DNA from: Granulicella mallensis
GTDB taxonomy: Bacteria > Acidobacteriota > Terriglobia > Terriglobales > Acidobacteriaceae
NCBI RefSeq assembly: GCF_014203225.1
Contig: NZ_JACHIO010000017.1
Coordinates: forward strand, 62,001 to 126,000
DNA length: 64,000 nt
Direction: 5' to 3'
Below are positions 26,733 through 35,069 of this stretch, piece after piece. Position numbers and translations under genes: made by a program. The notes below the pieces were generated by a model that ran no database searches, had not been told where the DNA came from, and saw nothing but the letters and a program-made list of their open reading frames with translations. How positions within the stretch are numbered: the first letter of the stretch is position 1; every line of letters begins with the position of its first letter.

Positions 26733-28142
26733 ATGAGTTTTCATCGAATCAATCGTCTGGGCGGAGTGGTGCTGGCAGGTGGGCTTGCCTTGGGCGTTGC
26801 CGGTGCGCAGACCCAAAGTCAGACCCAGAACAATAACAATCCACAGCCTCAGGGGAAAAGCACGATCTCGGATGCCCAGATTGAGGCCAATGTTCTCCGC
26901 CAGCTAGCTGGCGCTCCCGAGCTTTCGAATCAGAATATTCAGTCCACTACCGTCTACGGCACCGTGACCCTTTCCGGAAACGTGCACGACGAGACCCTGC
27001 GCGCCAAGGCTGAAAACCTCGCCGCGCGGGCCCAGGGCGTGAACAAAGTAGTCGATGAACTCACCCTCGGCGATACGCCTGCAACCACCGCCGGAAATAA
27101 CGGTGACGCCCAGCAGCAGGGCGCGCCGGACGGCGGACAGGGAGCCCCTGGGGCCGATCCCAATAACCCCAATCAGGGCCAGCCCGGAAACAACATGGTT
27201 CTCCAGTCGGATGGAACCTATGCCCCCGCGCAGCCGGACGATCAGGGCCAGCCCGCACAGCAGCAGGCTGACAACGGCAACCAACCGCCGCAGCCTGGAT
27301 ATGACAACGGCGGACAGCCCAATGGACAGCCCGGCCAGCCGGGTGGTCAGCCTGGATATGGCCAGCCTGGCCAACCCAACGGCCAACCGGGTAATGGACA
27401 GCCTGGTCCCCCGCCCCCTCCGGGCCCCCAGCCGATGTACGGTGGTAACGGTGGTAACGGTGGTAATGGCTATGCTCCCGGTGGTGCCCCCAATGGCAAT
27501 CCTTATGCCGGTCAGAGAGCCGGTCTGCAGGTTACCGTCCCGAATGGCGCGGCAGTGCAGGTTCGCATCAATCGCGGTCTGGACTCCAATCACGTTCAGC
27601 CCGGAACACCCTTCGATGGAATCGTGATGAACGACATCGTGGCTAACGGCGCGGTTGCCATCCCTCGTGGCGCTTCCGTTCAGGGATCGGTGGTCGAAGC
27701 CAAGAAGGCCGGCACGCTGAAGGGCCGGGGCGTGCTGACGCTCCAGATCACGAGCCTTACTCTCGGCGGCCAGACCTATCCCCTGATGAGCAATGTCTGG
27801 GCGCAGGCCGGCCGGGACAAGACGACCGGAACGGTCAATAGCGCGATCGGTCTGGGTGCGGTTGGAGCTCTCTTCGGTGCAGTGGCGGGTGGCGGTGCAG
27901 GTGCGGCCATCGGTGCAGGCGTCGGCGGAGCAGCCGGTGTTGCCAGCTCGGCGGCGTCGCCCAACGGACGCGTCATCGTACAGCCCGAGACGGTGCTGAC
28001 GTTTACGCTGGCCCAGCCGACGACGGTAACGACCGTATCGCAGCAGGAGATGGCACGGTTGTCGTACGCCGCTGGACCTCGTCCGGGACCTCGCTACTAC
28101 GGCCCGGGACCCTACCCACCGCCGTATTACCGTCCGTACTAA
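26733..28142 (+). CDS. Exported BON-domain protein with Pro/Gly/Gln/Asn-rich linker and glycine-zipper region
   Basis: ATG 26733 is chosen for GGAGGGAG eleven bases upstream and a following signal peptide (RLGGVVLAGGLALGVAGAQ); the protein has 469 aa. A BON domain (about 48-112: ISDAQIEANVLRQLAG, TVTLSGNVHDETLRAKAENLA) should bind periplasmic membranes or polymers. A low-complexity PGQ/GN-rich segment spans about 124-265. The C-terminal part has a beta-rich region with PRGASVQGSVVEAKKAG, then a glycine zipper (GAVAGGGAGAAIGAGVGGAAG, about 373-409) that could insert in a membrane. The tail is Pro/Tyr-rich. The function is unknown; an envelope role is inferred. Confidence 0.85.
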   Translation: MSFHRINRLGGVVLAGGLALGVAGAQTQSQTQNNNNPQPQGKSTISDAQIEANVLRQLAGAPELSNQNIQSTTVYGTVTLSGNVHDETLRAKAENLAARAQGVNKVVDELTLGDTPATTAGNNGDAQQQGAPDGGQGAPGADPNNPNQGQPGNNMVLQSDGTYAPAQPDDQGQPAQQQADNGNQPPQPGYDNGGQPNGQPGQPGGQPGYGQPGQPNGQPGNGQPGPPPPPGPQPMYGGNGGNGGNGYAPGGAPNGNPYAGQRAGLQVTVPNGAAVQVRINRGLDSNHVQPGTPFDGIVMNDIVANGAVAIPRGASVQGSVVEAKKAGTLKGRGVLTLQITSLTLGGQTYPLMSNVWAQAGRDKTTGTVNSAIGLGAVGALFGAVAGGGAGAAIGAGVGGAAGVASSAASPNGRVIVQPETVLTFTLAQPTTVTTVSQQEMARLSYAAGPRPGPRYYGPGPYPPPYYRPY

Positions 28143-28175
28143 GCCTTCAACGCAACATCTTCCCAAACAACAAGG

Positions 28176-28207
28176 GCCGCCAGAGGAATCCTCTGGCGGC
28201 TTTTTCT
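28176..28207 (+). terminator. Intrinsic terminator after the BON-domain gene
   Basis: GCCGCCAGAGG pairs with CCTCTGGCGGC across a short loop and is followed by TTTTTCTTT, a textbook rho-independent terminator 33 bases after the stop. Confidence 0.85.
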
Positions 28208-28414
28208 TTGTGCTGTAACAGCGTGGTTCCGAAACTGAGCAAATACAGATTTAGCTACCGGGAAGCTGTGCTGCGCTGATTTATACTTTAGAGCGAGCCC
28301 CTGCAAGCAGGCGTGGTGCGTTCGATACGGGACGAGTACCTGCCGTGCGCAAAAATCCCGGGCACGCGAGACGTTCTCTCTGGACTCGCGCGAAGTGAAG
28401 GTCGTTAGCCAAGC

Positions 28415-30385
28415 ATGATCCGCATTCTGCAGCAAGACAACCGGCTCACCAAAGCCATCTTTGCGCTCATTATCGGCGCTGCCATTATCACGATGGTCAT
28501 CACCCTGGTTCCCGGCATCTTCGACAACGGCGCGAACAGCAATCCAGCGGTGTTCGCAACGATCCATACGCCGGGCATCTTCGGCAAGATCGTGGGCGAA
28601 TCTCAGCAGGTGCAGATGGCGGATGTGCAGCGCCAGACGATGCAGCAGATCCAGCAGCAGCATCTGCCCGAGCAGTATGCTCCTCTGTTGGTGGGCCGTA
28701 TCGGCCAGCAGCAGGTGGAGCGCAAGGTGCTCGCACTCGAGGCCGACCGCCTGGGTCTGCAGGTGAGCGACGAGGACCTGCGCTCCTTCATGCAGAAGGG
28801 CACCCTGTCCCAGTACATCTTTCCCGGCGGCAAGTTCATCGGGACCGACCAGTACACCAACTTCGTGCAGCAGTACTTCCAGATCTCGGTGCCTGAGTTT
28901 GAAGCCGAGGTGAAGTCTGACCTTGAGCTCCAGCGCCTGCAGTCGCTGGTTACCGCCGGCGTTACGGTATCCGATGCCGCGGTTCGTGCGGACTACATGC
29001 AGCAAGGAACCAAGGTCAAGTTCGACTACGCGGTCATCGCGGCCAGCGACATCAAGAAGACGATCAACCCCAGCGATGCGGACCTGCAGGCCTTCTTCAA
29101 GCAGTTTGCCGCCCGCTACGCGACCGCTATTCCTGAAACGCGTAAGCTGGAGCTCTTCTCCTTCGACGCCTCCAACATCCCGGGCGGTAAGCCCCAGGTG
29201 AGCGATGCCGACGTGCAGGCTTACTACAACGCCCATCTGGATCAGTACAAGGTTCCCGAGCAGGTAAAGACGCGGCACATCCTGATCACCGTCGCCAAGG
29301 GCGCGGATGCCAAGACTGACGCAGCGGCGAAGGCCAAGGCAGAAGACATCCTGAAGCAGATCAGGGCTGGCGGCAACTTTGCCGACCTCGCCAAGAAGAA
29401 CTCCGACGACCCCGGCAGCAAGGACCAGGGCGGCGAACTGCCCCTGATGCCGACCAGCGGATTTGTGCCTGAGTACTCGAAGGCAGCTATGGCCCTGAAC
29501 CCGGGCCAGACCTCGGACCTGGTGCGCTCGCAGTTCGGTTATCACATCATTCAGACCGAGCAGAAGGAAGCAGCCCACACCAAGACGCTGGCTGAGACCA
29601 AGGACACCATCGTTCCCCTCCTGCAGCAGCAGAAGGCCGGAGCAGCGGAGTTGAACTTCGCCAACCAGCTTGCGGCTGAAGCCAAGAAGAACGGCATGCA
29701 GAAGACCGCCGATGCCCACAGCCTGCATCTCGTAACCACCGACTACATCGGACACGATGGTGTGATCGCCAGCCTGGCCGACAGCTCCAACGTGCTGACG
29801 CAGGCGTTCGGTGTAGCCAAGGGCGCGGCGCCGGCAACGGCTTCCACGGGCGAAGGCTATGCGGTCTTCCAGGTGGATGACATCAAGGCAGCCCACGCTC
29901 CTGACTTTGCCGACTACAAGCCGCACATCCTCGACGACTACCGCGAGCAGAAGGCTCCTGAGCTTCTTAACTCGCAGCTGATCAAGCTCGCCGATCGCGC
30001 CAAGGTTCTGAACGACCTGAAGAAGGCCGCAGCCGAGATGAACGTCCCGGTGAAGACGAGCGACCTGGTCGGACGTGATGCCCAGGTACCCGATCTCGGT
30101 GCGCTTACCGGCCCTGCCTCGGTGGTGTTCTCGCTGCCCAAGGGCGGCATCTCCGGTCCGATCAACGAAGGCCCCAACGGCAGCGTGATTCAGCTTGCCG
30201 ACAAGCAGGAGCCCACCGCTGACGATATCGCCAAGAACCTTCCCACCAGCCGGGAGAAGCTCCTGAACGTGAAGCGCGAAGAGATCTTCAACGTCTTCGT
30301 CGGTTCGCTGATGGACAAGTACGAGAAGGCCGGTGCGATTGTCTATAGCACCAAGCAGCCTGCTTCGCCGTTTGGCGGACGCTAG
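28415..30385 (+). CDS. PpiD-like peptidyl-prolyl isomerase (SurA/parvulin foldase)
   Basis: The 656-aa protein has a short cytoplasmic N-terminus, one membrane anchor (about 13-34, KAIFALIIGAAIITMVITLV), and a SurA_N-like chaperone region. A parvulin domain begins near residue 282 (VKTRHILITVAKGAD...GGNFADLAKKNSDDPGSKDQGGELP...FGYHIIQTEQ). A long C-terminal region includes a second, degenerate parvulin-like segment. This matches PpiD, a periplasmic foldase for outer-membrane proteins. GAAGG upstream of the ATG supports the start. It lies between terminators on both sides. Confidence 0.9.
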   Translation: MIRILQQDNRLTKAIFALIIGAAIITMVITLVPGIFDNGANSNPAVFATIHTPGIFGKIVGESQQVQMADVQRQTMQQIQQQHLPEQYAPLLVGRIGQQQVERKVLALEADRLGLQVSDEDLRSFMQKGTLSQYIFPGGKFIGTDQYTNFVQQYFQISVPEFEAEVKSDLELQRLQSLVTAGVTVSDAAVRADYMQQGTKVKFDYAVIAASDIKKTINPSDADLQAFFKQFAARYATAIPETRKLELFSFDASNIPGGKPQVSDADVQAYYNAHLDQYKVPEQVKTRHILITVAKGADAKTDAAAKAKAEDILKQIRAGGNFADLAKKNSDDPGSKDQGGELPLMPTSGFVPEYSKAAMALNPGQTSDLVRSQFGYHIIQTEQKEAAHTKTLAETKDTIVPLLQQQKAGAAELNFANQLAAEAKKNGMQKTADAHSLHLVTTDYIGHDGVIASLADSSNVLTQAFGVAKGAAPATASTGEGYAVFQVDDIKAAHAPDFADYKPHILDDYREQKAPELLNSQLIKLADRAKVLNDLKKAAAEMNVPVKTSDLVGRDAQVPDLGALTGPASVVFSLPKGGISGPINEGPNGSVIQLADKQEPTADDIAKNLPTSREKLLNVKREEIFNVFVGSLMDKYEKAGAIVYSTKQPASPFGGR

Positions 30386-30408
30386 TAAAACTGGTTTACT
30401 CATCTTGC

Positions 30409-30447
30409 AGCGCCGGGAAGCTTTAACGCATCCCGGCGCTTCTTGTT
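30409..30447 (+). terminator. Intrinsic terminator after ppiD-like gene
   Basis: AGCGCCGGGA (30409-30418) pairs with TCCCGGCGCT (30431-30440), followed by TCTTGTTT, 24 bases after the stop. Confidence 0.75.
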
Positions 30448-30487
30448 TACGTCCTACGTTTCAGATCGATTGGTAAGCGGGGGTTCG

Positions 30488-32068
30488 ATGGCTGCGGAGC
30501 GCATCTCAGGAGTTTTGTTACACGTAACGTCTCTGCCCTCGTATGGCGGGGTGGGCGACTTCGGCCCGGCAGCCTACAACTTCGTTGACTTCCTGGCGGC
30601 GGCCAAGCAACGTATGTGGCAGGTGCTTCCGCTCAGCCCGACGGGCTACGGCAGCTCTCCCTACTCTGCCCTGTCGGCCTTTGCGGGAAACCCTCTGTTT
30701 ATCAGCCTGGAACGGCTGGCGGAGGCAGGATGGATTGGCTGGGACCGCATCCAGGGACTCCCCAGCGCGGAAGGGCCCTGCGACTTTGGAGCGGCCTTCG
30801 ACCTCAAGCATCCGCTGATCGAAGAGGCGGCGGCAAACTTTCTCGATCATGCCGGGGATGAAGACCGCGCGCGCTTCCAGCACTTCGCGCAGGACAACAC
30901 CTCCTGGCTCACCGACTATGCGATGTTCAACCTGCTGCGGCGACGCTTCGGCTATGCGAGCTGGAACGAGTGGCCCTCCGAGTATGCCCTGCGCATCCCC
31001 GAGGCCATGACCGCACTGCTGACGGACAGTGGCCGCGACCTGGCGATCGAGCAGGTGGTGCAGTTCTTCTTCAATGAACAGTGGGTTGCCCTGCGGGCCT
31101 ACTGTGCGGAACGCAAGATCAGCATCCTGGGCGATGTCGCGATCTTCGTCAGCTATGACAGCGCGGATGTGTGGACGCATCCTGAGATCTTCGAGCTCGA
31201 CGACCAGCGTAAACCGATTCGCGTCTCGGGCGTGCCGCCCGACTACTTCTCGAAGACGGGCCAGCGCTGGGGCAATCCCCTGTACAAGTGGAAGCTGCTG
31301 GAAGAACATGGGTTCGACTGGTGGGTGGCACGTATTCGCCGCGCGCTGGCGCTCTACGACAACGTTCGCCTGGATCACTTCCGCGGCTTTGAGGCCTACT
31401 GGTCCGTAGCCGCCGAGGAAGAGACCGCCATCAATGGCCAGTGGGTCAAAGCCCCCGGCCGGCCGCTGTTTCAGCGGCTCAAGGAGATCTTCGGAGAGCT
31501 GCCGTTTATCGCGGAGGACCTCGGCCTCATCACGCCTGAAGTCGACGAGTTACGCGAGTACTTCGGTCTGCCTGGCATGCGTATTTTGCAATTCGGCTTC
31601 GCGGACCGCGGCGGGCACCTCTACCTGCCTCATCGTTACGTGCCTAATACGGTGGTCTACACCGGCACGCACGACAACAACACGACGCTCGGCTGGTGGC
31701 TCAACGATGCCTCGCCGGTGGAGCGCGAGAATGTACAGGTTTACCTGCACCGTATCGACCACGACGGCGATATCGTATGGGCGATGATCAAGGCTGCAGC
31801 CGGCTCCGTGGCGACGACCTGCATCTTCCCCTTGCAGGACGTACTGCATCTCGGCAGCGAAGCCCGCATGAACGTACCTGCAGCGCCCAATGGCAACTGG
31901 ACGTGGCGCTATGCGCCTGATGCGCTGCATCCGGACTTCGCGACCCAATTGGCCGCGATCATGGAGATGACCGACCGCGACGGCTATCAAAAGCCGCTTG
32001 AGGGAGAGGGCGCAGGCGGCCCCACCGACGAAGCCCATCTGCGCGTGGATGAAGGATCGCAGAGCTAG
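30488..32068 (+). CDS. malQ: 4-alpha-glucanotransferase (amylomaltase)
   Basis: ATG 30488 is chosen because GGGGG lies just upstream and the family similarity begins at ERISGVLLHVTSLPSYGGVGDFG; an upstream TTG at 30443 overlaps the previous terminator. The 526-aa protein carries the GH77 motifs: PLSPTGYGSSPYSALSAFAGNP, RLDHFRGFE (about 295-303) with the nucleophile Asp, FIAEDLG (about 341-347) with the acid/base Glu, and TGTHDNNTTLGWW (about 392-404). It transfers alpha-1,4-glucan segments in maltodextrin or glycogen metabolism in the cytosol. It is a single gene here, without malP or glg neighbours. Confidence 0.95.
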   Translation: MAAERISGVLLHVTSLPSYGGVGDFGPAAYNFVDFLAAAKQRMWQVLPLSPTGYGSSPYSALSAFAGNPLFISLERLAEAGWIGWDRIQGLPSAEGPCDFGAAFDLKHPLIEEAAANFLDHAGDEDRARFQHFAQDNTSWLTDYAMFNLLRRRFGYASWNEWPSEYALRIPEAMTALLTDSGRDLAIEQVVQFFFNEQWVALRAYCAERKISILGDVAIFVSYDSADVWTHPEIFELDDQRKPIRVSGVPPDYFSKTGQRWGNPLYKWKLLEEHGFDWWVARIRRALALYDNVRLDHFRGFEAYWSVAAEEETAINGQWVKAPGRPLFQRLKEIFGELPFIAEDLGLITPEVDELREYFGLPGMRILQFGFADRGGHLYLPHRYVPNTVVYTGTHDNNTTLGWWLNDASPVERENVQVYLHRIDHDGDIVWAMIKAAAGSVATTCIFPLQDVLHLGSEARMNVPAAPNGNWTWRYAPDALHPDFATQLAAIMEMTDRDGYQKPLEGEGAGGPTDEAHLRVDEGSQS

Positions 32069-32085
32069 TCAGAACTCAAGGTTTT

Positions 32086-32352
32086 TGTTTTGAAGGGGCG
32101 GGGCTTTCAGCCCCGCCATTGAATCGCTACGTGCAGTGGCTTTAGCCACGGAGGGAACGATTCCGGAGCAGGCAAGAGCTCTTGCCTGGCACCTGCGCGG
32201 ATCTCCATGAAGTGGAAAAATGCTTCAATCTGCAAGCGGAAGGTATTTCAAGGGGCAGAGCTACTGGTTAGACCGACATCGTCCCCTCCGCGGCTGAAGC
32301 CGCTTTAGGAGATTGCCTCAACGGCGGGGCTGAAGCCCCGCCCCTTCAAAGC
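32086..32352. repeat. Long inverted repeat, family F copy 1
   Basis: TTTTGAAGGGGCGGGGCTTT at the left and GGGGCTGAAGCCCCGCCCCT near 32335 are inverted arms; inside are GTGGCTTTAGCCACGGAGGG and GCGGCTGAAGCCGCTTTAGG. A related copy is at 58929-59092. The rest of 32069-32537 has no gene. A promoter for the next gene is expected near 32460-32520 but I cannot assign boxes. Confidence 0.7.
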
Positions 32353-32537
32353 AAGAATCTGGTTAAACCTGGAACGAAGCTTGATGACACACCCTGGAGC
32401 ATTTTCATAAACCATGCGATGTGCCTCTTTCGATCCGCGCATATCCTATGGTGATTTCAAACGGCGCAACTCAGGGGCTAGGATTCCCTCGTTAGAGACG
32501 CGTACACTTAATAACAAAGAAGTAGAGGAGCCTATTC

Positions 32538-32720
32538 GTGCCACTTTCCGGTGAAGCTATTCGCACCATGAACTACGTCGACGATATCTCAGTGACCCTG
32601 CGCCGCATTCTGTCGGTGCTGCCGGTACTGACACCCGAAGAGCGCGAGCGCGTTGCAGAGCATGTCCGCCATGCCGACCCAAGCTACGAGTCTGTCGTAA
32701 CCGCTCTGTCGGCCAAGTAA
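32538..32720 (+). CDS. Small conserved-looking protein, 60 aa
   Basis: The GTG start is preceded by AGAGGAG at ideal spacing, and the gene is followed after six bases by the dehydrogenase-domain gene, so it is very probably real. The sequence is mostly alpha-helical and acidic/basic mixed (DDISVTLRRILSVLPVLTPEERERVAEHVRHADP). It has no membrane segment or Cys motif. An internal ATG (32568) would give a 50-aa form. I do not recognise a family. Coupling to the next gene suggests a partner or regulator of it. Confidence 0.65.
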   Translation: MPLSGEAIRTMNYVDDISVTLRRILSVLPVLTPEERERVAEHVRHADPSYESVVTALSAK

Positions 32721-32726
32721 CTGAAC

Positions 32727-33308
32727 GTGTCCGCAGAAGAACAAGGCGTGTTCCACGTGCGATCGGTCGCCGTCATTGGCGCGGGTCCCGCTGGACGCGC
32801 CTTTGCTTTTCGCTGTGCCAGTGCTGGCTTGCAGGTGGTGCTCGAGGATGTGATGCCCTCGAACCTGCGACGCGCGCAGGATGAGTACGCCGAGTTTATT
32901 GCGACGGCAGGTGCGACGGGTTCGCTGCGCTATGCTGGCACGGTCGAGGATGCTGTTCATGATGCGGATCTGGTGATCGACTTCGTCCCCGACGAGCTCG
33001 AATCCAAACTGGAGATCTTCAGCCTGCTGGACCGCATGGCGCCTCCACGCACGATCTTTTGCACACCTACGAAGACATTGAGCATTACCGATCTGGCCTC
33101 CTGCACCTATCGGCCGGAACGCTGCGTGGCGTTGCGCGGCACGACTGCCAGTCTGCTGGAGGGTGAGTTGGAGATTGTGCGCAGCCGCTTTTTAGAGGCT
33201 TCGGTCGTGCTGGCTGTGGGGGAGTTGCTTGCGACTCTTGGGCTGGCTTCGCGCGTTGTCGAGGATACCGAAGAGCCGATGTTGGTGAAGAATTCGGTGC
33301 GGCAGTAA
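32727..33308 (+). CDS. Short 3-hydroxyacyl-CoA dehydrogenase NAD-binding domain protein
   Basis: The 193-aa protein has only the Rossmann domain of the HCDH family: SVAVIGAGPAGRAFAFRCASAGLQVVLED (13-41) with GxGxxG and the NAD-selecting Glu40. ADLVIDFVPDELESKLEIFSLLD follows, as in HCDH enzymes. The C-terminal catalytic helical domain is missing; the protein ends soon after the segment where the linker would begin. A GTG start lies six bases after the 60-aa gene. It may be a monodomain dehydrogenase or a non-catalytic NAD-binding protein. Confidence 0.8.
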   Translation: MSAEEQGVFHVRSVAVIGAGPAGRAFAFRCASAGLQVVLEDVMPSNLRRAQDEYAEFIATAGATGSLRYAGTVEDAVHDADLVIDFVPDELESKLEIFSLLDRMAPPRTIFCTPTKTLSITDLASCTYRPERCVALRGTTASLLEGELEIVRSRFLEASVVLAVGELLATLGLASRVVEDTEEPMLVKNSVRQ

Positions 33309-33311
33309 ATT

Positions 33312-33474
33312 AGGGCCAAAGGCCCGTTTCATACCAGCCTGGGGTGGAGCGCAGCAGATTTTTAGCTTGCTGCCAGCCTAACCTGGGGCGTCGCTCCTGA
33401 AGCCACCACGCTATCGCGTGGTGACTCCGAGTTCGCTTTGCCTCAGGCTGGGATGAAACGGGCCTTTGGCCCTA
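33312..33474. repeat. Long inverted repeat, family E copy 1
   Basis: AGGGCCAAAGGCCCGTTTCA at 33312 is matched by TGAAACGGGCCTTTGGCCCT near 33455, with inner arms CAGCCTGGGG/CCTCAGGCTG and CACCACGC/GCGTGGTG. A longer copy is at 52816-53088. A short fragment related to family D follows at about 33530-33590. Confidence 0.75.
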
Positions 33475-33613
33475 AAGACCAAGATGCTCTTGAAGATCAA
33501 GCTCCTGCTTTCCGTAGCCTATGAAGCTATGTCCTTCCGATCCGTGCCCAACAAAACTATTTGCACGGTTCGACTTCACTCCAGCAGCAGGCACAAAGGA
33601 TAAACTTTCCCAT

Positions 33614-34867
33614 ATGAAGATGCAGATCAGGGCGCGGTTGGGTGTGATGATGTTTCTCCAGTACTTTATCTGGGGCGCGTGGTATGTCACGCTTGCAACC
33701 TGGCTGACGAAGTCGCTGCACTTCTCTGGGCAACAGATCGGCCTGGCCGCAGGCACGACCGCAGTGGGCGCCATGATCGCCCCCTTCTTTGTGGGCTTGA
33801 TTGCGGATAAGCTCTTCGCCACTCAGCGGGTACTGGCACTGCTTCATCTTCTGGGCGGCGTGCTGTTATTCATCGCTTCAGTGCAGACGGCGTTTCGAGC
33901 AGAGTACGCCCTGCTGTTGTTGTACAGCCTGTGCTACATGCCGACGTTGGCGCTGACCAACTCGCTTGCCTTTCGCCAGATGCGCGATCCGAAGCTGGAG
34001 TTCGGACCGATCCGCGTGCTGGGCACTCTCGGATGGATCGTTGCGGGCCTGTTGATCGGCACGCTGAAGCTTGAAAGCACAGCGCGACCGCTACAGATGG
34101 CGGCAGCCTTCTCCCTGCTGATGGCGGCTTATTGCCTTACGCTTCCGGATACACCACCGCTCTCACGCGAAGGCAAGTTCACGATAGAGAGCGTCTTCCC
34201 CAAAGAGGCACGATCGCTGCTGCGCGAGCGTTCCATGGCCATCTTTGCGATTGCCTCGTTTCTTATCTGCATCCCATTGCAGTTCTACTACGCCTTCACG
34301 AATCTGTTTTTGAATGAGGCAGGTGTCAGGAATGCAGCCGGAAAGATGACCGGCGGACAGATGTCGGAGCTGTTCTGCATGCTGCTGATCCCGTGGTTCT
34401 TTCGCAGGCTCGGCGTCAAATACATGCTGGTCGCGGGAATGCTGGCGTGGGTTCTGCGCTATGTTCTGTTCGCCTATGGCAATGCGAATGAACATGTGTG
34501 GATGTTGGTGCTCGGCATCGTGCTGCATGGCATCTGCTATGACTTCTTCTTCGTCACCGGCCAGATTTACATCGACCGAAAGTCTTCGCTGGCGCTGAGA
34601 GCCGCGGCTCAGGGGCTGATTACCTTCCTCACCTATGGTGTCGGGATGTTTGTCGGCTCCTGGTTATCGGGAGCGGTGGTTGAGCATTACACGACGCTCT
34701 CCGCGGCGGGTGCAGATGTGCACTCGTGGCGATCAATCTGGTTGTTTGCTGCTGGAGCTTCGGCTGTTGTTCTGGTGCTGTTCCTGTTGACCTTCTCGGA
34801 TAAAGAGGATGGTCAGGTACCGCAGGCTGAGGCTGCCGGAAGAATTCCAGTCGAGGCGTCTCTCTAG
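33614..34867 (+). CDS. NupG-like nucleoside permease (MFS)
   Basis: ATG 33614 is preferred because the upstream part of the longer frame lies in a degraded repeat. The resulting 417-aa protein begins MKMQIRARLGVMMFLQYFIWGAWYVTLATWL, which is typical of the nucleoside:H+ symporter family (NupG/XapB-like). It has about twelve membrane segments. KLEFGPIRVLGTLGWIVAGLLIG and YDFFFVTGQIYIDRK also recur in this family. Nucleoside uptake is the likely function, but no nucleosidase gene is adjacent. Confidence 0.85.
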   Translation: MKMQIRARLGVMMFLQYFIWGAWYVTLATWLTKSLHFSGQQIGLAAGTTAVGAMIAPFFVGLIADKLFATQRVLALLHLLGGVLLFIASVQTAFRAEYALLLLYSLCYMPTLALTNSLAFRQMRDPKLEFGPIRVLGTLGWIVAGLLIGTLKLESTARPLQMAAAFSLLMAAYCLTLPDTPPLSREGKFTIESVFPKEARSLLRERSMAIFAIASFLICIPLQFYYAFTNLFLNEAGVRNAAGKMTGGQMSELFCMLLIPWFFRRLGVKYMLVAGMLAWVLRYVLFAYGNANEHVWMLVLGIVLHGICYDFFFVTGQIYIDRKSSLALRAAAQGLITFLTYGVGMFVGSWLSGAVVEHYTTLSAAGADVHSWRSIWLFAAGASAVVLVLFLLTFSDKEDGQVPQAEAAGRIPVEASL

Positions 34868-34924
34868 CAGTTCCCCTTATAAAAGGTAGAGGACGCCTCC
34901 GGTCAAGATGACAATTTTGTAGCG

Positions 34925-35005
34925 GTCATCCTAAAGCGTAGTTGAAGGCCCCTGCGTCTGTGGTGGCACCGATGCGGGGGTCCTTCGCCGTTGGCTCAGG
35001 ATGAC
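34925..35005. repeat. Family A-related short palindrome
   Basis: GTCATCCT at the left and AGGATGAC at the right enclose GAAGGCCCCTGCGTC and GATGCGGGGGTCCTTC. It is a shorter relative of the elements at 1427 and 14480, placed between two convergent 3' ends. Confidence 0.6.
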
Positions 35006-35069
35006 GACGAAAAACAAACGACGTCCAGATCGTTCCAACCGAAAAGGCTGAAGCGCGAGATCGTCGCCG

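Noticed and set aside
26904-28166. 420-codon minus-strand frame
   Set aside because: It is a shadow of the low-complexity BON-domain gene.
28139-30403. 754-codon minus-strand frame
   Set aside because: It is a shadow of the PpiD-like gene, which has clear parvulin motifs.
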